Below are positions 24,782-33,167 of a DNA stretch of 53,125 bases, one piece after another. The DNA is taken from NCBI GenBank assembly GCA_017535315.1, contig JAFXUD010000084.1:1-53125 (forward strand). Direction: 5' to 3'. Source of the stretch: Victivallales bacterium. GTDB taxonomy: Bacteria > Verrucomicrobiota > Lentisphaeria > Oligosphaerales > Oligosphaeraceae. Positions within the stretch are counted from its first letter, which is position 1; every line of letters begins with the position of its first letter. The position numbers and the translations under genes were made by a program. The notes under the pieces are model-generated. The model saw only the letters and a program-made list of their open reading frames with translations. It did no database searches and had not been told where the DNA came from.

Positions 24782-25567
24782 TTATGGCAGCCGCCAGACA
24801 ATGTTGTCTAGCACGGCCTTGAGCGACTTGACAAGAGGCTGCGTGGCGTTCTGGTGGTAGATGTCATACCGTGGCTGGCAGAAGGCGAGGCAGCCGCCTA
24901 ATATCGGACCAATATAGCGGTGAAGCGGTGCATAGCTCCCGCCACTCAAGTGGATGTAGGGGGTGTGCATCTCCCGCTTCAGAAGCATGGAGGCGCGAAT
25001 TGCATCCAATAGCTCCTCTTCGCTGTTGACGCCCGAGACGATCTTGACCATGTCAGCCCCGCGTCTCTCCTGTTCGCGCAGGTGCTCCAGTATCTCTTCG
25101 GGCGTGCGGTGCTGCGGCATATGCGAGGACATCACCACCTCCGCACCAAGTGAATGGAAGTGTTCGATAAGCTTCATCTGCTTTTCGATGGCCTTTGGGT
25201 TCCGCGTCAGTTCAAAGGGAGAGGGATCGTAGAGGTCGCCCATCACATCGATGATGGAAGCGCCTGCGTTGATGGCCTGCTCCAGCACCAGCTGGCGCGC
25301 ATCATCGGTGTCCTCCGCCGTGGCGGTCTCCGCCGAAGCACGATAGTAGTAGAACATGAATGGCTTCTGCGAAGCTGCGATGATGCGCTTGAAGGACTCT
25401 TCGTTGCGGTATTCAGGGCGCAGTTTGCGCACATCGATGCAGAAGGCTGCCGCGCCATCCAGCTCGGCATTTCGTACCATGGCTATGGTTTCTTCGGGCG
25501 TAGGGTTGAAGAGAATGCAAGTGACAATCGGCTTCGGCAATGATGCAAATGAAGGGCGTTTGGACAT
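24782..25567 (-). CDS. aroD: Type I 3-dehydroquinate dehydratase (AroD-like)
   Basis: Converts 3-dehydroquinate to 3-dehydroshikimate (shikimate pathway) through a Schiff base. 261 residues, like E. coli AroD (252). The Schiff-base Lys is K175 in GADMVKIV and the catalytic His is H149 in VVMSSHMP. The C-terminal segment PRYDIYHQNATQPL resembles the usual substrate-closing loop, although with more Gln/Asn than normal. There are no other shikimate genes next to it. The neighbours are a 2-hydroxyacid dehydrogenase and an acetolactate synthase, so a side role is possible, but the housekeeping role is the simplest reading. No Shine-Dalgarno precedes the ATG. Confidence 0.8.
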   Translation of the reverse strand: MSKRPSFASLPKPIVTCILFNPTPEETIAMVRNAELDGAAAFCIDVRKLRPEYRNEESFKRIIAASQKPFMFYYYRASAETATAEDTDDARQLVLEQAINAGASIIDVMGDLYDPSPFELTRNPKAIEKQMKLIEHFHSLGAEVVMSSHMPQHRTPEEILEHLREQERRGADMVKIVSGVNSEEELLDAIRASMLLKREMHTPYIHLSGGSYAPLHRYIGPILGGCLAFCQPRYDIYHQNATQPLVKSLKAVLDNIVWRLP

Positions 25568-25629
25568 AGGGGTAGTGGCTTGGGGTTAGGGGGTTACAAT
25601 TAGCTATTAGCAATTAGTTATTAGCAATT

Positions 25630-25825
25630 TAACTATTCAGAAGGGTCAGCCGCGTAGCGGCAACAGAGCATAGCCGTGGGTGAAGCGAAGCCGCGTAGCG
25701 GCGAGCGAAACCCACGGGCAGGCGATCCCTCTGGTTCGCTTTGCGCCGTGCCGCGTAGCAAAGCGAAGCGGCACGGCGCAAAAAAGCCAGTGGCTTGTGC
25801 CAATTTGATATCCCTTTAAATAGTT
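25630..25825. repeat. Family C dispersed element, ~195 bp (C1)
   Basis: Begins TAACTATTCAGAAGGG and ends CCCTTTAAATAGTT, a near-inverted pair. Inside are GCCGTGGGTG...AAACCCACGGGC and GCGCCGTGCCGCGTAG...CGGCACGGCGC palindromes. Two more copies follow at 36894 and 39126. The flanks are AT-rich TTAGCAATTAG repeats (25595-25630, 25826-25858). Non-coding; the short reading frame across it is dominated by repeat-encoded Arg/Gly and was rejected. Confidence 0.85.
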
Positions 25826-25854
25826 ATTTTGCAACTAGCAATTTCAATTGCTAA

Positions 25855-26814
25855 TTAGTTAATCGGCCAGATGAAGGTACCGTTTTCCAGGAAATGCTTG
25901 AGTTGTTCGACGGACTGCTGGGATTTGCGCTGGACGGCCTCCGCTGTATTGAAGGCATTATGCGGGGTAAGAATGACGTTTTTTGCCTGGCTGAGCCTGT
26001 AGAGCGGCGAGGTTTTATCCAGTTCGCCGTTGCTACGCAGGTTGGGCCCAACCTTGGTCTCCTGCTCGAATACATCGAGTCCCGCGCCACCGAGATGCCC
26101 CGATTCAATGGCCTCCGCAAGAGGCTTCAATGGGGTGAACTCGCCCCGCGCAATGTTGATGAGCAGCGCGCCTGGCTTTAGCATAGCCAATTTTTCGGCA
26201 GAAAAGTAGCCTGCGTTGGCATCGGTCAGGTTCATGGCCACTGCCACGATGTCCGCCCATGGCGCACCTTCTTCAAAAGAGACATACTCCAAATCGGGCA
26301 GCCTTTTCACTAGGTCGATGCCACGCACCTCCATCTTAAGGCCGCGCCCAATAGAAACTATCTCAGAGCCGATTTTGCCGACACCGATGACCAACAGTCG
26401 CTTGGCGGCGGCCTCACGGCCAGTCAAACCATCGCGTGCAAAGGAGCTGAAGTGCGCCATCTGTTCGGGGAGGCGGCGCAATAGTGCCATCCAGAGGGTC
26501 AGTGCTTGTTCGGCCACAGAGCGGTTGCAGTAGAGTGGCAGGTAGCCGCAGGCGGGGGCATTTGCCCCCGTTGCGCGGCAGTAGCGCGTCAGGTGGTCAT
26601 AGCCCGTGCTGCGTGTCAGAATGGCCTTCAGCTTCGGCGCCCATTCAGGGGGTATCACCGACTGCGTGCGCACGGAGATGATGGGGGCAGGCGGTTCGGG
26701 AGAGCCATACTCCTGAATCGTCTTCCAGGTAAAACCACTGTCCAAGGTGGAGGCGCCATTCGCCACAAGGGCGTTGTGCTCCTCTTCAAATGCTTCGTAG
26801 AAAAAAATCTGCAT
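25855..26814 (-). CDS. D-isomer-specific 2-hydroxyacid dehydrogenase
   Basis: A 319-residue NAD-dependent oxidoreductase interconverting a 2-oxo acid and a D-2-hydroxy acid. The dinucleotide site is VIGVGKIGSEI (about residue 142). The catalytic Arg lies in NIARGEF, the Glu in DVFEQE and the His in TPHNAF, in the normal order for the family. The N-terminal half follows the D-lactate/phosphoglycerate dehydrogenase layout, but the substrate cannot be told from the sequence. The ATG has no clear Shine-Dalgarno sequence. Flanked by family A and C repeats, so it may be transcribed alone. Confidence 0.88.
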   Translation of the reverse strand: MQIFFYEAFEEEHNALVANGASTLDSGFTWKTIQEYGSPEPPAPIISVRTQSVIPPEWAPKLKAILTRSTGYDHLTRYCRATGANAPACGYLPLYCNRSVAEQALTLWMALLRRLPEQMAHFSSFARDGLTGREAAAKRLLVIGVGKIGSEIVSIGRGLKMEVRGIDLVKRLPDLEYVSFEEGAPWADIVAVAMNLTDANAGYFSAEKLAMLKPGALLINIARGEFTPLKPLAEAIESGHLGGAGLDVFEQETKVGPNLRSNGELDKTSPLYRLSQAKNVILTPHNAFNTAEAVQRKSQQSVEQLKHFLENGTFIWPIN

Positions 26815-26865
26815 GGTTGTTTGAAAATGCTGGGTGAGTTTAACGTGCTATGTTGCAAAGGATAT

Positions 26866-26960
26866 AGGGACATGAGGGACGGGAGCGACGGCAAAACACC
26901 ATTCTGTCGCTCCCGTCCCTCCCGTCTCTCCCGTCCCTCTCATAGCTCCCGTCCCTCCCC
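26866..26960. repeat. Family A hairpin (A5)
   Basis: The left arm AGGGACATGAGGGACGGGAG, continuing CGAC, pairs with GTCGCTCCCGTCCCTCCCGT further right; the right side continues into a second C-rich stretch, so the arms are of unequal length. It fills the space between the dehydrogenase start and the acetolactate synthase stop at 26967. Confidence 0.82.
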
Positions 26961-26966
26961 ATTGCA

Positions 26967-28652
26967 CTATCGGAAGATGGTGTCGTCGTAGGTTTTGCCG
27001 TTGGGGATGAGTGGCAGAACCTTTTCGTGTTGGATGGTGAGACAGTTCAGCAGGAAAGGACCTTCAGTTGAGAGCATCTTTCGCATCGCAGGCAAAAGTT
27101 CCGATTGTTTGGAGACAGTCATACCAGGTATCCTGTAGCCTTTGGCTATCTCCACGAAATCGGGGTAGGGGCCATCTGCCTTTGGCACGGTCAAGTCGGT
27201 GTTGCCGTGGCGACCGTTGCAGAAGATGTCCTCCCACTGCGACACCATGCCAAGACACTGGTTGTTCAGGATAAGCATCTTTATAGGAACGCACTCGGCA
27301 AAGAGAGTGGCAAGTTCCTGGATGTTCATCTGAAAGGAGCCGTCGCCATCAATAAGGACAACCAGCTCGTCGGGGCAGGCGATTTTCGCACCGATGGCGA
27401 CAGGCAAGCCAAAGCCCATTGCACCAAGTCCGCCAGAGGTGAGCAGTTGCCTGGGGCGGCTGTACTTGTAGAACTGTGCAGCCCACATCTGGTGCTGGCC
27501 GACACCCGTCACAATGGACGCTTCGCCTTTGGTAACGTCATACAGAGTCTTGATGACCTCCTCGCCGCTCAGCTTTCCATCTGGATGCTTCCGCACAACA
27601 AACTCATGCTGTTTTTTCCAGCATGAAACCTGCTCAAGCCAGGTCTCGCGCCCCCTATAATAGGGACGTTTCTGCATAAGAGAGGTAAGAATGGCGCGGG
27701 CATCGGAGACTATTGCCAAATCCGCGTGCTTGTTCTTGTCCAGTTCGGAATCATCAATGTCAATATGGATGATCTTCGCCTTCGGTGCAAAGGCGTTGAT
27801 GTTGCCCGTGACACGGTCGCTGAAGCGCACGCCAATGGCAAGCAGTAAATCGCACTCGTGGACGGTTTTGTTCGCACCATTGAGGCCATGCATCCCTATC
27901 CACCGCAGACTAAGCGGATGGTTTTCTGGGAAGGCCCCAATCCCCATCAGACTTGTCACCACAGGCATCTTCCACGCCTCCGCAAACGCCAGTAGCTCCT
28001 TGGAAGCATTGGAATGGATGATTCCGCCTCCTGCAAAAATGCAGGGTTTTCTGCTGGCGATGAGAGCCTTGCGAAGTGTATCAAGCGTGCTTTCTGATAC
28101 AGACGGCGGTAGGCAAAGTGCTCGCAAATTCGGGGTTGATGGAAATGCAGGTTCGCCAGTTGCCGCCAGCACATCGCAGGTGATGTCGATAACAACAGGG
28201 CCAGGACGACCGCTATGGGCGAGTGAAAAAGCATCCTTGATTACTTCGGACAACTCCTCCAGGTTCATCACCAAATAGGAGTGCTTGACAATGGGGCGCG
28301 TCATGCCGATGATATCCGTTTCCTGGAAGGCGTTTTTGCCAATTAGCCTCTGATTGACCTGAGCAGTGATGGCAATGAGCGGGATGGAATCCATCCATGC
28401 ATCGGCGATCCCTGTCACAAGATTGGTGGCACCAGGGCCGCTGGTGGCGATGCAGACACCTGTCCGCCCCGATTTACGCGCGAAGCCATTTGCCTCAAAT
28501 GCACCGCCCTGCTCATGACGCGGCAAGACAACCCGTATGCCCGAGCCAATCAGCGCCTGGTGAATCAGCAGGCTTGTGCCGCCAGGGTAGGCAAATACTG
28601 TCTCAACACCTTCGTTTTTCAGGCATTGTATGAGTATTTCTGCACCGTTCAT
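26967..28652 (-). CDS. ilvB: Acetolactate synthase large subunit
   Basis: Thiamine-diphosphate enzyme joining two pyruvates (or pyruvate and 2-oxobutyrate), the first step in valine, leucine and isoleucine synthesis. 561 residues, normal length. Near the N-terminus VFAYPGGTSL holds the conserved Gly-Gly after the proline, and the catalytic Glu is in PRHEQGGAFEA. NAFQETDIIGMTRPIVKHSY is a typical AHAS segment. The ThDP-binding GDGSFQMNIQELATL lies near residue 425. FAD is normally bound at the GxxV segments in the middle. No small regulatory subunit (ilvN) follows within the window. The ATG is preceded by no clear Shine-Dalgarno and by a family B repeat. Confidence 0.93.
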   Translation of the reverse strand: MNGAEILIQCLKNEGVETVFAYPGGTSLLIHQALIGSGIRVVLPRHEQGGAFEANGFARKSGRTGVCIATSGPGATNLVTGIADAWMDSIPLIAITAQVNQRLIGKNAFQETDIIGMTRPIVKHSYLVMNLEELSEVIKDAFSLAHSGRPGPVVIDITCDVLAATGEPAFPSTPNLRALCLPPSVSESTLDTLRKALIASRKPCIFAGGGIIHSNASKELLAFAEAWKMPVVTSLMGIGAFPENHPLSLRWIGMHGLNGANKTVHECDLLLAIGVRFSDRVTGNINAFAPKAKIIHIDIDDSELDKNKHADLAIVSDARAILTSLMQKRPYYRGRETWLEQVSCWKKQHEFVVRKHPDGKLSGEEVIKTLYDVTKGEASIVTGVGQHQMWAAQFYKYSRPRQLLTSGGLGAMGFGLPVAIGAKIACPDELVVLIDGDGSFQMNIQELATLFAECVPIKMLILNNQCLGMVSQWEDIFCNGRHGNTDLTVPKADGPYPDFVEIAKGYRIPGMTVSKQSELLPAMRKMLSTEGPFLLNCLTIQHEKVLPLIPNGKTYDDTIFR

Positions 28653-28672
28653 TTTTGAGGGATTAGAAATTA

Positions 28673-28815
28673 GGGTTTAGGGGTTAGTAGGGAACAGGGG
28701 TTAGGGATTAGTATTAAGAGTAGAGGGAAGAGGATAGGGAAAATCGGTAGTGGTTCAATCCAATACCTAAGCATAAAGTACTTATCTCTGACCCTAATCC
28801 CTAGCCCCTAAACCC
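28673..28815. repeat. Family B repeat hairpin (B3)
   Basis: GGGTTTAGGGGTTAG (28673-28687) is complementary at 14 of 15 positions to 28801-28815. The space between holds more TTAGGGATTAG units. The right arm encodes the last codons of the M20 peptidase, which ends Arg-Asp-stop as the GT9 gene does. Confidence 0.85.
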
Positions 28816-29951
28816 TTTCCAACTTCTGTATAGATTTCCACCGCCTGACGGATTTCCGCGATGGGCGAATATTCAAGTGCGCTATGTGCGACGCTGATGT
28901 CGCCAGGGCCGCATACCACGCAGGGAAAGCCCTTAAGGGAAAGCTGACCGCCGTCCGTACAGTAGGCGACGGATTGCGGCGTGGCATCAAGCCCAAATTT
29001 TGCGATTGTTTCGCAGACGGTTTTCACGAATGGATGATTCACAGGCGTCTGCATGGCAGGACCTGCATGAGTCCAGCCAAGTTCCACGGGGAAGCCAAGC
29101 GCCTTCGTTGCTTCATCAGCCAGGCGTTTGAATTGAGGCAGAGCTGCGCCAACCTCTGGAATGAGACGCATATCACAGGTGATCTTGCAGTAGTCAGGCA
29201 CGATGTTCCCCTTGGTACCGCCTGTTATCATGTTCGGCGAAAGCGTACAACCATTGGTGAAATTCGGACTGGTCATCTTTGAAACCTGCGGTATGGCCAC
29301 ATCCTTCAGCCAGCAGAGCAGTCGTCCTGCCTTGAGTACCGCGTTGTCCCCCAACTCGGGTCTGGAACCATGGGCGGATTTGCCGCGCACAATCAACTCC
29401 AGCGTGCCATGGCATTTGTGAAACACCACTGGCTTGTTGCTGGTTGGTTCACCAACGATGAAACCATTGCAGGGCCATTTACTTAGCTCAAGAAAGTAGG
29501 AGCCTTGGCATCCTGTCTCCTCGGAGGCGCTTGCCACCATCAGCAAATTGACGGGAGCCTTCTGTTCGATAAGCACATCGCACGCCTTCAGCATAGCAGC
29601 CAAACTGCCTTTGGTATCACAGGAACCACGACCATAAATGAAGCCGTCCTTGATGGTTGGCTCAAAAGGCGGAATGACCATGCCGTCTGTGCCTACTGTA
29701 TCCAGATGAGCATTCAGCCCAAAGGTCGGCGCACCTTTCACACCACAATTATGGAAGCCAATGACGTTCGGACGCTTAGGGGCGATGTATTGCTTCTCCA
29801 CCTCCATGCCTAACGTACGCATCAGTTTTTCCACGTAGAGGCCCATTTCCTCCTCTGTGGCGATGCGTTCGCCCTCTGCTTCCAATGGCATTGTATTGCG
29901 ACTGTCGATGCGAATCATATCCGACAGTATTTCAATGACATCTTTTAACAT
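28794..29951 (-). CDS. M20-family metallopeptidase (ArgE/DapE-like deacylase)
   Basis: A 385-residue zinc hydrolase of the ArgE/DapE/carboxypeptidase G2 family. Metal and catalytic residues are in order: H82-x-D84 in LNAHLDTVG, D112 in GRGSCDTKGS, and E144-E145 in SASEETGCQG; a dimerisation domain follows. Likely an N-acyl amino acid deacylase or a dipeptidase; ArgE or DapE proper cannot be told apart here. I start it at the ATG at 29951 because GGAG is 6 nt upstream; a longer reading frame to 30140 would overlap the next gene. The last residues are encoded by a family B repeat. Confidence 0.85.
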   Translation of the reverse strand: MLKDVIEILSDMIRIDSRNTMPLEAEGERIATEEEMGLYVEKLMRTLGMEVEKQYIAPKRPNVIGFHNCGVKGAPTFGLNAHLDTVGTDGMVIPPFEPTIKDGFIYGRGSCDTKGSLAAMLKACDVLIEQKAPVNLLMVASASEETGCQGSYFLELSKWPCNGFIVGEPTSNKPVVFHKCHGTLELIVRGKSAHGSRPELGDNAVLKAGRLLCWLKDVAIPQVSKMTSPNFTNGCTLSPNMITGGTKGNIVPDYCKITCDMRLIPEVGAALPQFKRLADEATKALGFPVELGWTHAGPAMQTPVNHPFVKTVCETIAKFGLDATPQSVAYCTDGGQLSLKGFPCVVCGPGDISVAHSALEYSPIAEIRQAVEIYTEVGKGLGARD

Positions 29952-30001
29952 TCTTTTCTCCATTTTTCGCTGCTCTAAAGCGCGTCGCACAGGACAGGTC
30001 G

Positions 30002-30892
30002 CTATATTCCCAAGAGTTTCTGAGCGTTGAGGTGCGTCACCTTCTCGTAGATTTCTTTGGTAATGTGCTTTTCTGCCAGAGCCTGATTCAAGAAATCTTG
30101 AAGCATAACCAGAACATTGTCTCTGTTGCAGGGACGGCAAACATCTGTGCCAAAGAATAACCTGTCTTGGAATTCGTCTAAAAACTCATATGCGAAAGAG
30201 GGGTCGCGGGTCAGGGCATTGCAACCGCTTCCAGCGGAAAGATCCCCCATCAGACCTGGATACTTGCGCATAAGTTCTGAAACACGTCCTGGCTTCACAA
30301 CAGGCCCTTTTGGATAGCCGCCCCAGTTGCTTAAATCGACATCAGAACTGATATGCGACCAGAAAGTCTGTGAATGCGCCAAGAATTTCAGGTTCGGGAA
30401 CTTCTGCAAGACAATTTCAAGCCTTGGAAGACCCAGATCATCTACAACACCATAGATGTTTCCTTCGCGCGTGGCAATGTGGAAAGTGACAGGAAGTTCG
30501 TTCTTTTCAGCGTGCTTAAAAAGATTTAGGCAACGCGGGTCAGTAAAGGAGAGATTGCAGGTCATCTCGCCAATTCCCTTGCAGCCCTTTGCCTTGTAGT
30601 ACTCCATAATGTAGGATAAATTGGCAGTTGGCGTATTGTAGAGCATTCTCGGGTCAATATTACAGAATGGAATGAAATGACCATTACTCTCGGCGGCTAT
30701 ATCCAAAACCTCTTCATTGGATTGCACAACCATCGTATTCTCTGGTCCAATAATGGGCAGAAGCACACCATGATCAATGCCAACGGACTTGTGCATCTCA
30801 ATCAATATCTCTGGCCATACGAATGGTTCATTTCCTGGAGGAAGCGGAAAATCCTTTGCCTTAAGACAATGCCCGTGAATGTCAATGAACAT
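30002..30892 (-). CDS. Amidohydrolase paralogue of the gene at 1541-2413
   Basis: A 296-residue TIM-barrel hydrolase beginning MFIDIHGHCL, with metal ligands H6-x-H8, a FLAHSQTFW block, and FFGTDVC near the end supplying the likely catalytic Asp. Length, motif order and segments such as VVQSNEEVLDI, IPFCNIDPR, MGDLSAGSGCNALTRDPSFA match the first amidohydrolase closely, so they are paralogues with probably related substrates. AAAAAAGGAG lies upstream of the ATG, preceded by an AGTGCG/CGCACT hairpin. The M20 peptidase follows 50 nt later and may be co-transcribed. Confidence 0.85.
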   Translation of the reverse strand: MFIDIHGHCLKAKDFPLPPGNEPFVWPEILIEMHKSVGIDHGVLLPIIGPENTMVVQSNEEVLDIAAESNGHFIPFCNIDPRMLYNTPTANLSYIMEYYKAKGCKGIGEMTCNLSFTDPRCLNLFKHAEKNELPVTFHIATREGNIYGVVDDLGLPRLEIVLQKFPNLKFLAHSQTFWSHISSDVDLSNWGGYPKGPVVKPGRVSELMRKYPGLMGDLSAGSGCNALTRDPSFAYEFLDEFQDRLFFGTDVCRPCNRDNVLVMLQDFLNQALAEKHITKEIYEKVTHLNAQKLLGI

Positions 30893-30965
30893 CTTTCTTC
30901 TCCTTTTTTCAATCGAGTGCGCTACGCACTTTCATGTTCTGTACACCATGTTATTAGCGTAGCGA

Positions 30966-31613
30966 TTATCTATTAAAAAACGACTTTTCAATCATAATAC
31001 AAAGTGCATGATAGACAGGGAGATGCAGCTCTTGAACGACAAACGTCTCTCCTGCAGGAACCTTGATGCAAACATCGGCTAGTGAAGCCAAGCGACCACC
31101 TTTGTAGCCTGTCAAGCCAATGATTTTCATGCCACGCAACTTAGCCACTTGACAAGCCAAAGCTATATTCTTGGCATTGCCTGAAGTTGAAATGCCAAAA
31201 AGCACATCTCCTTTTCTTCCAAGTGCATTCAATTGTTGCGCAGGCCCCATGTCGCCACCAAGGTCATTTCCCGCCGCCGTGAAGATGGCTGTCTGACTCA
31301 TTAGACTCATGGCGCGAAAACCCATCTGAAGTTTTTGCGCTAGTTCTGCACCTTCGGGCTCACCAAACGAATTCAACTTATTCTTATCCTCTTCAGAAAG
31401 TGGCCGTTTCAAGACAAATCCTTTCAACAACTCTCCTACAATATGATCGGCGTCTGCTGCGCTTCCGCCATTTCCACAGGTAAACAAAAATCCATCTCCT
31501 TTAAAGCACTCAAACAAAATCTCATACGCCTTGACAATATCCTCACTGCAGTCCCGCAACACAGGATACCTTTCAAGAAGCTCTGCAAGAGCCATCTGTG
31601 TGTCAGTATTCAT
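30966..31613 (-). CDS. gmhA: SIS-domain sugar isomerase (sedoheptulose 7-phosphate isomerase-like)
   Basis: A 215-residue SIS-fold protein. FLFTCGNGGSAADADHIVGEL (about residues 43-63) and LFGISTSGNAKNI (about 138) hold the phosphate-binding Ser clusters typical of GmhA, which turns sedoheptulose 7-phosphate into heptose 7-phosphate for LPS core. GQSQAD-type and Glu/His residues expected for GmhA catalysis are partly visible (E at VGEL; H at LHLPVYHAL). A different ketose-aldose isomerase role is possible. I start it at 31613; alternatives at 31625 and 31655 lack a better ribosome site. Fits with the GT9 gene at 3892. Confidence 0.75.
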   Translation of the reverse strand: MNTDTQMALAELLERYPVLRDCSEDIVKAYEILFECFKGDGFLFTCGNGGSAADADHIVGELLKGFVLKRPLSEEDKNKLNSFGEPEGAELAQKLQMGFRAMSLMSQTAIFTAAGNDLGGDMGPAQQLNALGRKGDVLFGISTSGNAKNIALACQVAKLRGMKIIGLTGYKGGRLASLADVCIKVPAGETFVVQELHLPVYHALCIMIEKSFFNR

Positions 31614-31995
31614 ATCACCGTACATTAAAATATATGAAACAAAGAAAAAAAGCACTTTTCAGTTGCCAAATCCATTTTTTTCTACTATATTAGTCATTCT
31701 TCAATTGTCTAGCCGAAAAGGTGATTTTTGGCTGGAAAAACAGTTCATTTTATAGAGGAAATTGTCTTGTTCTTGTTAAAAACTCCATTAAAAAATCTGT
31801 TAAGATTTTGTTGATAATTTTGTTAATATTTTCTATTAACTATTTTATTAACATATTTTCAACAAGTTATTATTTTACATAACTAGTTGAAAATTAAAAT
31901 ACTGGAATCATTAATAACAAGTCATTGACAAGCATAATAATAGTTTTTTGAATAATCATTAAAATAATAAATATCCAAACAAATCAGGAGAACCA
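31614..31995. promoter_or_regulatory. AT-rich divergent spacer upstream of dnaN; candidate replication origin
   Basis: A 382-bp very AT-rich spacer between a minus-strand gene run on its left and a plus-strand run beginning with dnaN-recF on its right. TGTTGATAA (31809-31817) and TTATTAACA (31845-31853) each differ by one base from a DnaA box (TGTGGATAA/TTATNCACA), and several TTGTTAA/TTAACA words lie between. This suits either oriC or a DnaA-controlled dnaN promoter. dnaA is not in the window, and no perfect box exists. AGGAG precedes dnaN by 7 nt. Confidence 0.4.
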
Positions 31996-33090
31996 ATGAA
32001 AATCATCGTCACAAAAGAGAATCTTGCTTTAGCTTTAAATAAGACAGCTCGCGCCGCCAGTGTGAGGACTGCTGTTCCAATTATGGCAAACGTCCTTCTG
32101 GAAGCCGAACAGGACAAGCTGACTTTGACTGCCACCGATTCGGAAATAGTTATCAAGACCTGGATTCCTGCATTGGTTGAAGAAGCTGGCGCGACAACCC
32201 TCCCTGCAAAGAAATTCCAGCAGATTATCAGTGCACTGCCGTCTGCAGATATCACTATTGAGACCAATGATACTGATGTCAGCTCCATTTCCTGCAAAAG
32301 CAGCCATTATAAGATGAACGGAATGAGTGCTGAACAATTCTCCGTGGGTGAACAACTCCAGTATGACTGGAGTTTCAAGATGAAGATCAAGGAGATTATC
32401 CGTGGTTTCGTGAAGGTCAACTATGCGAAGAGCAATGACGATTCGCGCAAGCAGCTTAACGGCGTGGTGATGAGCATCAGAGGCGGCATTATGACCATCG
32501 CCGCGACAGATGGCCGCCGCCTTGCCGCCGTTGAAAACACGATTGAGGACGAAGGTGCAAAGGATGGCGACTACATTCTGCCAAGTCGTGCCTCTTCGGA
32601 AATAGCAAGTTGCCTGGATGGGGATGAAGATGTCATTGTCAGCGTCAATAGTTCTGGTATTTCCTTCCAGACTTCCACAACTGTTCTAACAACCAAGTTG
32701 GTTGAGGGGAACTATCCTAACTTCCGTCAGGTTATTCCAGAAAACTGCGGATGTACGGTTACCGTCTCTAGGGTTGCTCTTTCAGAAGCTTTGAAGCGTG
32801 TGTCGTTGATTGTGACCGATAGCGCGGAATCCGTCAAACTGACATTTACCAAAAATACATTGACTATTTTTGCTGCCAGTGCGGAGACAGGTGAATCTAG
32901 CGAAACTCTAGAGATTGCGTATGACGCAAATGACGAGGTAACAGTCTCCTTCAATCCTGTCTTCTTCCTTGATCCGTTGAAGGTTATGGAAGCTGACAAC
33001 ATCAACATTGAGTTTGGCAAGCAGTATTCGCCAATCAAGCTAACAGGTGACGAAGGCTTCCTCTATATGCTTATGCCTATGAAAGGATAA
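31996..33090 (+). CDS. dnaN: DNA polymerase III beta subunit (sliding clamp)
   Basis: Forms the ring that tethers DNA polymerase III to DNA. 364 residues (E. coli 366), three repeated clamp folds. Typical features: MKIIVTKENLALALNKTARA at the N-terminus, ATDSEIVIKT, a central ATDGRRLAA (residues ~172-180), and a C-terminal end FLYMLMPMKG matching the YVVMPMRL-type tail that forms part of the partner-binding pocket. Good AGGAG site 7 nt upstream. recF follows after 77 bp. Confidence 0.96.
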   Translation: MKIIVTKENLALALNKTARAASVRTAVPIMANVLLEAEQDKLTLTATDSEIVIKTWIPALVEEAGATTLPAKKFQQIISALPSADITIETNDTDVSSISCKSSHYKMNGMSAEQFSVGEQLQYDWSFKMKIKEIIRGFVKVNYAKSNDDSRKQLNGVVMSIRGGIMTIAATDGRRLAAVENTIEDEGAKDGDYILPSRASSEIASCLDGDEDVIVSVNSSGISFQTSTTVLTTKLVEGNYPNFRQVIPENCGCTVTVSRVALSEALKRVSLIVTDSAESVKLTFTKNTLTIFAASAETGESSETLEIAYDANDEVTVSFNPVFFLDPLKVMEADNINIEFGKQYSPIKLTGDEGFLYMLMPMKG

Positions 33091-33167
33091 GTGGATATGA
33101 CAACGGCAATCATGCCGTCGAAAAATGTCTCTTTTTCCTGCATTAAAGTGTAGGACACAGAACAGGA

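Noticed and set aside
25646-25834. 62-residue minus-strand frame across family C element
   Set aside because: Its sequence is the repeat translated; C2 opens a similar frame only by chance and C3 has none.
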